64,000 bases of DNA from Chytriomyces cf. hyalinus JEL632 (taxonomy: Eukaryota > Chytridiomycota > Chytridiomycetes > Chytridiales > Chytriomycetaceae): assembly GCA_025435555.1 (NCBI GenBank), contig JAIWWG010000019.1:186001-250000 (forward strand). Reading direction: 5' to 3'. The notes below the pieces were generated by a model. That model saw nothing but the letters and a program-made list of their open reading frames with translations. It made no database searches and had not been told where the DNA came from. Below, piece by piece: positions 53,883 through 64,000 of this stretch (positions within the stretch are counted from its first letter, which is position 1; every line of letters begins with the position of its first letter). The position numbers and the translations under genes are program-made.

Positions 53883-56109
53883 TCAGCTTGGCATGACGAT
53901 ACAAGGAAATTCGTACGGCGCACCTTGCTCAGCTCCCAACGGAACAGACGAAAATGCGACGTCGTCCACACTTGACAACACGGGAACGCCCCCGACAAGG
54001 ACGCCTTCACTATCAGCCGCATCTATGCTTTCATTGAATTTCATCTTATTCGACATCGCAGTTAACGGCCGCCTCTTCAAGGTCTCTTGATCATCTTCGT
54101 CCAATGTTTCAACCGAATCTGCCAATCCTCGCCCACCGAATCCAGCCCTCCGTTTTAACGTTCCGTCCGGATCAATAGGCTCTATTTCCAACCCATTTTG
54201 ATCACATTTGACAGTTTTTGGCAATCCCCCCAGCAGTTCAGACTCATTTAAAGGGGCAGTAGCCCCATCGCCCACTGATTGCGCCTTTTCATCACCCACA
54301 TCGCCGCCAGCACTCATCAAGATCGCTTTCCGCACTTCAGGCTCTAGATAGGCCGGAACGTCCGCGACTGACACAGTTGCACTCCCAGCTTCTTCTACGG
54401 AAAGGACATTATGCGGCTGACTGAGTTCATATAGGCATTCAACGTCCCGTTTGATGCATTGTCCACACGATGGGAGACCACGGTCACATTTCTTTTTCCA
54501 TTGGCGGCATCCAACGCATGGCGCTGGGTCACGGATCGGAATTTGGAGAGATTGTAAAGCCATCGGGAGTGTTGTATTGTTGCGTGATAGATTTTGCTGT
54601 TCCACGGCGGCAGGCGATCCTGTGGGTACTGACGGCACCAGAGCGTTTTGATCAAAGAATATCGAGTCCTGATGCATCTGACGAATGGGGAATGGGTTTG
54701 CAACATCTGTAATCCCATCGGCAGGAGCCAATTTGTCCACTGAGAAAGGTAATGGTCGCGGCTGAAAGCTGCCTTGATTGTTCATGCTCAAATTGTATAA
54801 ATGTGAGTTGATGGATTGCAGTTGCGCAGGATTATCCGATGCACCGTCAATGTCCATTCGAGGCGTTGTAACAATGTTGCTTGGTAGAAAGATATTCGAA
54901 TCGGATGATGTCATGGCTGAAGCAGCCATACCTTGAAAACCAGGGGATACACTCGTACCAGTTAAATGGAGTGGGGACATGATTCGCGACATGGTCTGCT
55001 CTTGGTCAAATATCCTCTGCATGGCTTGCATTTCCAGCCGCTGATGCTCAATCAGATTACGCATTTCCAACCCATTCTCCTGCATGTTTTTAATGTCCGT
55101 GCCAGACGGAATTTGGCCCATGTTGTAGACAGGAAGGCCGAGGACCACCTCTTGCATAGGATCCCCGTGTTGGAATAGGCCAGGATCGAATGGAGGAAGC
55201 GGAATGGAATGCAAGGATTTGATGGATATTATGGGCAGCTGATTGTGATATCCTTGAGAAGATATTTGTGAAACATCTGGTGAGGGGGAAGCGTGCGCGT
55301 GAATGTTCTCGGGATGGAATGGAAATGAGATTGACGTCGTCTGAAAGTCAAAACATACAGTTGAAGTAAGCTGCCAAAACGAGAGACTGAAGCAGCTAGA
55401 AATCAGAAGTACTTACAGGTGAAGGCGAAGGCAACAGAGGTGTATTCACGTTTGAAACATTAACAAATGGATTTGTAACATTGACGGGTGAGTCAGTTGC
55501 CGAGGCGGATAAATTTGAGTGTGTTAATGGATGTGATAGCGACGGTGATGAGGCCATGTTCAGCATGACGGAAAAGTCCAGCAACGACAAGTCAAAAGGT
55601 GGGTTTGCGGTGGAGGTGGAAATTGAGGAAACGGCGCTGACCAGCTGATTCAGCTGCACGAGTTCCTCGCGCTGCATGTCCTGATGAAGAGGCGTTCGAA
55701 CCTTGTTCATGTGGGTTGAAGAATGCGATGACTGTGAGGATCTAGAGGACGAGGACGACTCTGAAGACACAGAAGACACGGAAGATACAGAAGAGTCGCG
55801 CCTGGAGGAATGAACGACAGCACGGCGACCCCGAGGCTGAGAATGAGACGGTGAATGGGGTGGAACATTGGATTGATGAGATACGCTCTGAGGTTGTGCA
55901 CCAGACTCCATGGCTGCAGTTCTGCATTCAATTCCCATACGAATACACCGGGCGCAAGGTTGGATGATTGCAGATATGGCAGGAGAAGCTGACGAGGTCG
56001 AGGAGACTCGCTCGCATTTTTTCCGTCGTTGTTTGCAGGCGACACAGGGAATAGTACGGCTACGCCGCGTCTTGACTGTGGCTTCTGTTCCGTCTTTGTG
56101 CGGCGACAT
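53883..56109 (-). CDS. Transcription regulator with two Zn2Cys6 binuclear clusters
   Basis: Two exons on the minus strand, 56109-55417 and 55340-53883, joined at a GTAAGT..TTTCAG intron of 76 nt, phase 0; 716 aa. The first cluster, near residue 22, is C-x2-C-x6-C-x(19)-C-x2-C-x6-C (CVACKQRRKKC ... CARCIRMGIEC) with an unusually long central loop. The second, near the middle of exon 2, is CVGCRQWKKKCDRGLPSC followed by GQCIKRDVEC and has the classical short loop. A Ser-run (SSVSSVSSESSSSSRSSQSS) and Asn/Pro/Ser-rich regions separate them. The fungal-specific middle homology region was not recognised. The reading frame crosses the junction without a stop (SPSP-TTSISFPFHP), which supports a single gene; two genes remain possible. 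Gal4-type factors normally carry one cluster. Confidence 0.78.
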
Positions 56110-56778
56110 AATTGCTGAGTGATTGTTGGGTTGAACTGGAGGCAGATTGATTTGTTCCCAAGAAAACAGAGTGCTTCATGGTTTCCTGTACATCATTGCC
56201 AGTCATGACCAACTACTTAATCCAGTCAATTGTGTTATACACTCCACCACTGATCCCTAAGGATGGTATCAGGTATTATAAGTGGCTGCTGCCTGCCAGG
56301 GGAATATACTGAGCAAGATCATCATTATTACGCGTTGGCGCCTGGACCAGCACTTCTTGCTGAGGCTTTGGCGCAATGCACCGTAGGGATCCCGAAACCA
56401 CCGAAACTGGCGACACAGCTGTCCTTCCTTCACGTTGTTCAAGAAACCTCAAATCCTAAAACGCCATTCTCGCGCAATTGCAGCACCATCTCTGGTCGTC
56501 CAGCACTCAGATATTCCAAATTTTCGTGAAAGGCAGTAATTCAAGTCGGTGCAAATTTCTGTTTGCATGCTCTTCTGACGATTGATGTCGCAGTGCCTCC
56601 CAAAGAACAGATCAATCGTCGCCTTTTGGTTGTCCATGCTTCCATTGCAATCAGTTGATTAGCTTGGCCAGAAGAATTGGAATGCTGTGCAGAAAAGGCA
56701 GAATGAATACTGTCGGAGTTGTATTGTCAGATGGTCATCTGCCACCGGCAAAAGAAAATCCCAAAAACGAATATCTGT
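56110..56778. other. Intergenic, promoter of zinc-cluster gene and 3' flank of coiled-coil gene
   Basis: About 670 bp with no supported gene; a plus-strand 88-codon frame at 56263 lacks any family feature. Confidence 0.45.
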
Positions 56779-59700
56779 CTACAAGTTTCCCATATCCCGC
56801 TCCTTAATTCGAGCTCGAATTAAATCCCGAATGGACTCAGTCCGATTCCCAGCAGAACTCGTGTTTCGTAACGCACTTCGACCACCTCCAGAACCCCAAC
56901 CGCCTCCAACTCCCTCAGTATCACTCTTCGCTTTCATTGCAGATGAGGATGCACTAGCCCCTGCAAAATGGACGTTACTCGATCCACTGGAACGAACAGC
57001 CGATCCGTTTGAGGCAGATCCATAATTCCCACCTGACAACTCTCCCCCAAACATCACTCGCTGAGAAGATTCTCCACTTCTCACCAAATCCTTTTCTGTG
57101 TAATACGTGCGAAGTCCTTCCAGGCTTGGGTGCCGCCGCGCGTCGTGGAGAAGACTTGATTTGCTTCTTGGAACAACCGAGGATGTGCTGCCACTGAGGT
57201 GATTTGTTGAATCACCTTGGAATTGCCCGTTTCGCTCAAATGCGCTGCTGTGGGGGCGCCCATTAGGGGTTTTGTTGAAAACGGTCGATGTTGTTTTACT
57301 GGCTGCGGAGGCATGCTCGTTTCCTTCAAAATAATCCCGCGTGATGCTGCTTCCATTGCTGAAATAAGTTGAGCTTGCAGGTAACGCTGAAGACCGTTTT
57401 TTCATTGAGGTCGCACGAGGAGTCTCTGGACTTGAAGAAGTGGCGTATTCATTTTGGTTCGACTTTGGAGCACGCACCATTGGCTGTGAGGCTGGGGTTG
57501 TTGAGATCGAAAAAGGCACACGGGTGTCACTTGGTTTGCCAGCAGAATTTTCTGAGAATTCCGAGTTTGCACTCTCAGCATAACCATCGTTTACGACAGC
57601 ATGAGTTCTGCGATTGTGCCGCTCGGTCGTGTTGCCAAGCACTTTGGTCATTGATTTCGCAGTAGGGTAAATCGGAGCGGCGGGCGCTGGATGCTGCGAG
57701 TAACGAGGGGTTGGGTTTGGCGGCGGAGCGAGAATATCTCTGCTGCCGTTTCTGTAACTGCTCATAGTTTCACTACTGCCGTAGTATCCTTGTTCCTCCT
57801 GGTTCCGCATATCACGACCATACTCGCCATTAGCGCTCGAGTCGGTCTCAAGAGCAGATGAATACAAATCAGATACTCCCGAAACACCAGAAGCACGACG
57901 GGAAAGAGCTGATTTCGGCGTAGGCCCATTCCCTTGAAGAGAGCTTGCGCTTGGAGTTTCGGGGGAAGCAAGAGCAACCAAAGGTGCTGATTTTCTGTGT
58001 GGAGATGCAGGATTTGCAAATTTCGTTTGCAGCTGCTGAATTTGCGAAAGAGTTTCATCCAGTTTCCGGCTGAGGTTTTGGTTTGTGCTATTGGCGAACA
58101 AGAGAAAAGACTTAGAATTAGTATTCCGTCTGAGAAATGAGCCAATGTAATCAGACCTTGTGAGGGAAACAATCACATTGAGCAAGTCTGCTGATGACTT
58201 GTTCGCAACAAGTTTGTCATAGTCGTTATCTGACAGTGACGCACCGGCTGCAGCATCTTGCAGCGTTTCAGCCTCCTGCCTTGTCCAAAGATGACTTCTA
58301 TCTTTTGCACCCGTGCTGTTAGGTGAACCAGACTTCCTGGATTTCAGTTCCTCGATGATCGGAACGGCTTCCCTCAAAAATTGTTTGAAGTCATGATATT
58401 CTGCCGACTCTTTCATACTCTCTCTTGTCATATCGTCCACCTTCTTCTCCAGCTGCTCGAATCTTTCGTCCACTTCTGAAGACTTATCACTCACAAAACT
58501 CTGGGATTGAGTAAACTGGTTCGGCTTTTTGAGATTTCCAGATTCCATCATGGCTGTCAAGTGGAGCACGTTCTTCTGCAATTGCCGATTTGATTCCTCC
58601 AGTTCTGAGATATGACTCGACGTTTGGGCACGAGCCAATGATGATTCATTGATCATTGAGCGAAGTTCGGCATTCTCCTCTTCAAGCTGTTGTAGTTTCG
58701 CAGGAATTGCCTGCCCAACTGATCCTTGCAACGACATTTCTTTCTCCATTAACAGCCGGCGTTCATGCTCGATGGAATCTTGAAGTTCTGCAATAAGCTG
58801 CCTCTCGTTTGCAATTTCTTTCATTGAGGCAGTTTCGCGTTCCTTCTGTTCAATATGCGCCTTCTGAATTGCATCAAACTCGTTCTTGATATGAGCATCA
58901 TTTTCTTTCATGGACGAACTGATGAACTCTTTCATTTCCGTGAATGCAGCGACAGCCTCATCAAGCGATTGTTGTTGGGTCGTCAAACTAGCCTGTGCGC
59001 CTTCCACCTCAGCAGCCTTTTGCGACAATATATTCTGATCCCTGTCCAATTCTCGTTTGACAGCCATGAGGCGGGCCTTTTCTTCTCGCACTTCGTGAGC
59101 CTGGGTTTCAACTTCTTGGCGGAACGATTCCAGCTCCATCTTTTGATGCTCAAGTTCAGACTTGGCATACTGCAAACGCTCCGTATCAATGTCGTATTCA
59201 CGGCGTAACTCAGTAAGCTGCACTGCCTCACGGTTCGCCATGGAGGATGATTGAGAAAGGAATTCATCCTGCCGAGAACGAACTTCTGCTTCGCGCTGAC
59301 GCAATAATTCATGGCCTTCAATCAACTGCGACTGTTGAGAGTCCATGGACCGCTTCATGCTCTGCAGGCGCTGCATTTCCTGTTCATATGCACGTTGCCG
59401 GCTTTCGAGGTCTTCTCGGTCACGATCGAACGCGCCGTACTGATATTGCAATTCCTCTGAACGAGTCTGTGCATCCTCCTGCATTCGTTTCACGGCGGCT
59501 TCCATGGACTCTAAAGAACCACATTGGGACTCGAGCGTCAAGCGTAATTCTTCCACTCGCTTCTTCTCTTCATCCAACTCCTCAAATCCACGCTGCAGTG
59601 ATGCTTCCTTCTCCTTAACCTTTCCAATACTTGCTTCAACCCGATTCAAGGCCTCATCACTCTCAATTTTCAAATTTTGCGCTTCATACAACTCCGCCTC

Positions 59701-62700
59701 CACTTGTGCCTTCAGCGCTTCCACCTCTCGTTTTTCCACATCCACCGCTCTGCGACTCTCTTCCACTTCTTGAATTCGTAACCGCAAGTGGGCGTCCGCA
59801 GAAAGCGCACTCTGCGTCACAGTTTCGTCCTCTCGAACCCGTAATGCCGCCTCCTTCCGCTCCACAGCCTCCATAAACTCTCTCGCCCGCTGGTTGCTCA
59901 TCTCAACGGCACGTTCGCGCGCCTCAACTTCCCGCGCTCGGGCCTCCATAACTCCCAGCTGGGCTTGCAAGTCTCCAAATGATTCAACAGTCAGTTTAAG
60001 GGATTGCAGTTCTTGCGTGGCGGTTTCACGCTCCGATTCGAGATTGGCGCATCGAGTTTCGAGTGTAACGCGTGCTGCGACAAGGGAATTGATGTACTCT
60101 TCTGTTGCTGATTGCTGGCGCATGAGGCTATCGTTTTCAGTGAGCAGTTGAGTGTAGAGGGTATTTGGGACTTGGATCATGGGTTGTTCGGGTTGGTTGT
60201 TTGGGGTGTACGTGTTGTTATAGCTATTGGTGGACGCTGTGGGCGATATGTAAGCTTCAGGCAGGATATTACGGTCATGAAGATTTGCCGCATAGTGTCC
60301 AGAATTGTAGGAAGCCTGGTCTGGATATAAAGGGTATGATGGGCCGTTTACAGATGCATCTGCATGATATTGTAGAGCGGCACTGTTAATCGCAGAGGGT
60401 TCTCCGGCGGCATCTGTTTCATACGCATAGCCCAAGGATGAATAGGAGGGATTTTGGGTCGTTGATTGATTAATTGCGGTTGGACTGGTTGGCCAAGTCT
60501 GAAGTCCACCCGAAATAGGAAATTCGCTCGATATACGCCGCTCATGGCTCGCAGGAAGGGCGAAAGGATTCGGCGACTGCGGGCGAATCGGTGATATACG
60601 TGGTGACGTAACGTTGCTCTGTGAAGTGTGGCGCACTGGTGACTCCGCGGTACGAATTGATGCAGGCCTGTTTGGAGACTCGCGAGACATACGCGGTGGA
60701 AAGTTGGTTTCAGAACGCACATCAGATCGAACAGACAGAGATCGATTCGGAGACACAATCCGCTGGGGTGTAGTATGGATGGAAGCTGGACGAACAGGGG
60801 GTGATTCTGCATGTGTTGATAGTTGGCGTGAAGCTGGTCTTTGAGTATATTGCAAGGATGGTTCTTGTTGTTGCTTCGATGGGGATGGTTGACGTGAAAT
60901 CGGGGAACGTTGACGTGACTGTGGCCTTGGAGAGCGGGGTAAACTGGCAGGGTTCTTGAGAGATGATGGCGATCTGGCTGGGCGCTCCGATGCAACAACA
61001 TTATTGTGATCCAAAGGTTGAGGTAGCAGATGTGCGTCATAACTGCTCGTTGGGACATATTCACCAGGATATGTGGCAGACCCCATGCTTGTCGTCGAAT
61101 CATAGGGATTGGAATAATCTGCATTGTACAGTGTGGGTTGATAGTGGTTGGCGTGTGTAGTCGCAATTTCATCGAAGACAGATCCCATTGGATGAGGAGC
61201 ACCGAATCCTGGAATGGCGTCGTTGGAAGGCATTGTTGGATTTGCATCTGGGTTCCATGACAAGTGTGAATGTTGCACTGCCGGTTGCTCACTTGGTTGG
61301 GCATTTTCATCAGGGTTCCATGATATGTGGGGTTGATGCTGCGGAGTTCCAATAAGGCCGTCGCTGAAGATGAAGTGGGTAAATAATGTTTTCTTTGAGT
61401 GCGCAAAAAAACAAAAAAAACAAAAAAAACAAAAAAAACAAACAAAAAAAACAGAGGGAATGAGATTATGAGATTGCACCTTGATCCATGCCCTGCATCT
61501 ATCGTTTGTCCCTCATGAAAGTACGGCTCTTGAAAACCGGCATAACTTTCCTGATGCCTTATGTAACTTCCTGTCTGATCGCCATACTGATGCTGGCCAT
61601 AACTATGCGGCTGTTGGTGTGGGTATGTCGCATCCTGCAAATTGGAAAAAACTGCATTTAACAACATACCCGGGGCCACCTGAAAAGCGGTCTCATTCTT
61701 ACATTATTGTAATAATCATACGAGTCGGGATGGTATTGTTGGGTCTGATCACTCGGATAATACTCCTGCCCCGTCGCTTGCTGCAGCGAGTAATCGTAAT
61801 ACTGTTGTTGCTGATCACCGTAAGAATATTGTGTGGAATATTCTGGTTGATCGTATACATGTCCTGCTTGCTGAGTCGCGTTTTGATCAATTTGCGGGTC
61901 GGAGAGAGAATACCGGAAGTCCTGTCCTTCCTGGACACCAAACTGGTATTCTTGGCTGGGTTGATTGGCGTACACCTCCTGAGCAGCAGCAGGCGGATTA
62001 AATAAACGAGTCGCCATTCCAAACACACTGCTCATTCTCGATGGGGAGGCCGCTCTATCAATTCTAGGAGGCACCACATCAAATCGAGTAGGTGATGCGA
62101 GTGCTCGTGAAGATGGAGAAGTGGCCCTCTGCTGAGGCTGGAGATGTGAGTGAGTGGGTGAACGGGACCTCGAGCGTGCTCTTTGGACTGCAACAGCGTC
62201 GGCCAGGGCCCTCCGCGCATTATCGAGATCATTCTCATTGTTTGCCATAATTGATGCTGCAGTTGTGGTCATGGCTGTCACAAACGAGTTGAAGATGGAT
62301 CTGTTTCCCTGTTTCGCATTGTTGCTGACATTTGCGTCATCGGTAGAGCTTTTGAAGTCGTTAATGGCATCGATGGAGTGTGGCTGTGGTGTATGCGAGT
62401 AGACAGATGGGACCGCATCTGGGAAGTTGGCGAGCTGTCAACCGCCAATTTAAACAATAAATAACACTGAGCGGCTCTCACCATCCGATGGAACGGTAGC
62501 ATCTAGTCCGGTTTGCAACGATGCCGAATCGGCAGGTGCTGCCGCCGAGTTTTTCTTTCGTTGGTACTTGTTGAGCTGGGGGATAGGGGGGGTCAAACTT
62601 AAAACGACATCAACATATATAATGAAATGCGATAGCCCACCTTCTTGCGTGCGAGTCTCAATTTCTCATCTCGATCTGACGCTGCGGTTGCTGAGGGGTC

Positions 62701-62703
62701 CAT
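56779..62703 (-). CDS. Long coiled-coil protein, unrecognised (golgin- or centrosome-like)
   Basis: Six exons on the minus strand: 62703-62641, 62575-62482, 62418-61703, 61634-61480, 61363-58157, 58087-56779; 1,847 aa. The N-terminus, KLRLARKK then LNKYQRKKNS across junction 1, resembles the amphipathic basic start of GM130-type golgins. Residues ~60-740 are disordered, Gln/Ser/Pro/Tyr-rich, with repeated ISWNPDEN / LSWNPDAN motifs and SR/SP-rich stretches. Roughly residues 740-1350 form a nearly continuous coiled coil (LYTQLLTENDSLMRQQSA through LEKKVDDMTRESMKES). A second disordered region follows, and the protein ends SIRDLIRARIKERDMGNL. A scaffold at Golgi, centrosome or basal body is plausible, but no family is assigned. 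The 58088-58156 intron (69 nt, no in-frame stop) is likely but not certain. The first ATG is at 62703. Confidence 0.75.
61405..61453. repeat. (A7-8C)n microsatellite in intron 4 of the coiled-coil gene
   Basis: Five to six near-identical A7-A8-C units on the plus strand, i.e. a G-T8 repeat on the sense strand, within the intron 61479-61364. It lies in the first half of the intron, upstream of the CTTCAG acceptor at 61364. Confidence 0.85.
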
Positions 62704-62862
62704 CGCGAACGGGTTTCTGGAGTTCAGATTTTCACCACTCTTTGTGTTTGGAAATCTCTGTTCTTCGTTAAGAGACGCGGCTTTATTTATCAATATTCAC
62801 TTTTTTTAAACTTGGTGTTTTTAAGAGAGTGGTTACGCATGAGGAGGAGGGTTGCGCAATAT

Positions 62863-64000
62863 CTACGCAAGGACGTTCAAATCTTGCTGTCTGACAAGGG
62901 CAGCATAGACCCCGTCCTTGATTCCGAGCAACTCGTTGTGTGTGCCGATTTCAGCTATCTTTCCATCTTTCACCACGGCAATGATGTCCGAGTTTTGAAT
63001 GGTGCTGAGGCGATGTGCGATGGTAATTGTGGTTCTTCCACCAAGACGAATGGCATTGTCAATGGCTTGTTGAACGTGTTTTTCAGATTCAGAGTCCTGT
63101 TTGAGTGATACAAGTTTGAAATCAGTGGCATGCACAGACAAATAATTGTGCGGGTACTCACGAGTGCTGACGTCGCTTCGTCCAAAAGAAGAATCTTGGG
63201 GTTTCTGATCAAAGCGCGGGCAATGGCGACTCGCTGCTTTTGACCTCCAGACAGCTGGGATCCCTTGTCACCAACGCGAGTATCTTTGAAAACGAAGCGG
63301 TACATAAGGTTAAAACCCAAGAAATTCATTCAGAAGCATGTGAAACACTTGTCTCTCACCATACTTGTCTGGCATCTCCATGATAATATCATAAATGTTG
63401 GCCATTTTTGCAATCTCATCCAACTCGGCGTCTGTCACATTCGTCTTTTCAGTGCCAGCCAATATGTTTTCTCGGATGCTCATGTCAAACAAAGTTGGTT
63501 CTTGCCCAACGAGTGCCATCTGAGATCTCAGCCCTTTCAATTGAAAGTCGCGAACGTTTTTACCATCCACAGTCACTGCACCACCGGCGACATCGTACCA
63601 TCGCTGCAGCATTCCAATCGCGGAAGACTTGCCGCATCCAGATGGCCCAACCAGCGCAATTGTCTTGTTCTCGGATCCAGACAATTTGAATTCACCGCCA
63701 AAGATGGGCACAGTGGGCCGTGCGGGGTAGGTGAACGCAACGTTCTTGAACTCAAAGCTGCCCTTGATGTTGGATCCATCGTCCAGCCCCTTGGTGTCAT
63801 CTTCTGGATCAATCAACGTGGCGCGGTCAATCAACTCGAACGTGTTCAATGCCGCAATCTTTGCCTTCACAAACGTCTCTGCAAACGTTGAACCCCTCCC
63901 AAGACCCTGCGCAGTAAACATAACAGCCATGAGAACTTTAAACACGCTCTGAAAGTCCACCTCGCCAGCTTCAATTAGACGAACACCAGCATAGAATCCG
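62863..64000 (-). CDS. ABC transporter, ABCB (P-glycoprotein/MDR) type, C-terminal part
   Basis: The gene enters from the right edge of the window on the minus strand; exons seen: 64000-63360 (open at the edge), 63283-63162, 63096-62863. The visible part is the end of the last membrane domain ([20 protein letters not shown]) and the complete C-terminal nucleotide-binding domain. That domain has [19 protein letters not shown] (Walker A), [19 protein letters not shown] (Q-loop), [19 protein letters not shown] (signature), [11 protein letters not shown] (Walker B, D-loop following as DSESE) and [13 protein letters not shown] (H-loop). It ends [11 protein letters not shown]. Catalytic residues are canonical. 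Full-length ABCB proteins of this type export hydrophobic compounds; substrate unknown. The NBD sequence is of the MDR/ABCB1 full-transporter kind, but whether a first half exists lies outside the window. Confidence 0.9.

Noticed and set aside
55396-56109. Two separate zinc-cluster genes
   Set aside because: A consensus GTAAGT donor and TTTCAG acceptor join both frames in phase 0, and the downstream frame has no ATG near its start (it begins at a TTG). Kept as a caveat.
61364-61479. Open frame starting with a Phe-rich hydrophobic stretch that could be a signal anchor for the large coiled-coil protein
   Set aside because: The stretch is the translation of a (GT8)n intron tract; GT-AG junctions at 61479 and 61364 join the flanking exons in phase.
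1-64000. CRISPR arrays, rRNA, tRNA genes, retroelement or transposase genes
   Set aside because: No regularly spaced repeats of CRISPR type, no recognisable rRNA or tRNA cores and no reverse transcriptase, integrase or transposase motif was found on reading; a covariance-model scan was not possible.

Overview
The window is nuclear DNA of an early-diverging, flagellate (zoosporic, chytrid-like) fungus. The evidence is as follows. Almost every gene is interrupted by short GT-AG introns, mostly 50-85 nt. The proteins are fungal in type (Zn2Cys6 and AP-1-like bZIP regulators, the mitochondrial ribosomal protein mL58, a fungal sphingolipid-type desaturase, an alternative NADH dehydrogenase). There is also a motile-cilium protein (CFAP74) and an HCN/CNG-type cyclic-nucleotide channel, neither of which occurs in non-flagellate fungi such as yeasts. 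Gene models below were built by joining exons by hand at GT-AG sites with phase checks; no transcript evidence was available.

Layout. 1-5.2 kb: the 3' part of a front-end desaturase preceded by a palindromic repeat cluster, two C2H2 zinc-finger genes, and a repeat-bearing intergenic stretch. 5.2-14.5 kb: a single-pass membrane protein, the NEDD8-activating enzyme regulatory subunit (NAE1/ULA1, 11 exons), mL58, an AP-1-like bZIP factor, an unrecognised Cys/Gly/Arg-rich protein and a CRAL-TRIO (Sec14-like) protein. 14.8-19.7 kb: an HCN/CNG-type channel followed by an unrecognised 492-residue protein. 19.8-30.5 kb: a short-type ABCC transporter, then a protein with three dsRNA-binding domains joined to an OAS-like nucleotidyltransferase fold, then a class I histone deacetylase with an RGG-rich tail. 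30.6-39.3 kb: CFAP74 (2,168 aa), convergent with the deacetylase and divergent over 48 bp from a type II NADH dehydrogenase. 39.9-46.2 kb: a B-type cyclin, a type II membrane glycosyltransferase, a GNAT acetyltransferase and ribosomal protein uS17. 46.6-53.3 kb: a protein with RhoGAP-like C-terminal helices, the 60S export adaptor NMD3 and a secreted tyrosinase. 53.9-64 kb: a regulator with two Zn2Cys6 clusters, a long coiled-coil protein and the 3' end of an ABCB transporter.

Most genes are independent housekeeping or cell-biology genes rather than an operon-like system. The most striking item is the gene at 24647-27888: three dsRBDs, a GxFGRGT-type nucleotidyltransferase P-loop, and a C-terminal half that reads like the OAS1 C-terminal domain, with the catalytic acidic residues apparently substituted. 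OAS and the related DZF proteins are known mainly from animals, so an OAS-like dsRNA-binding protein in a fungus is the best candidate here for something undescribed. The two flagellum- or zoospore-related genes (channel and CFAP74) and the doubled zinc-cluster regulator are the next most interesting.
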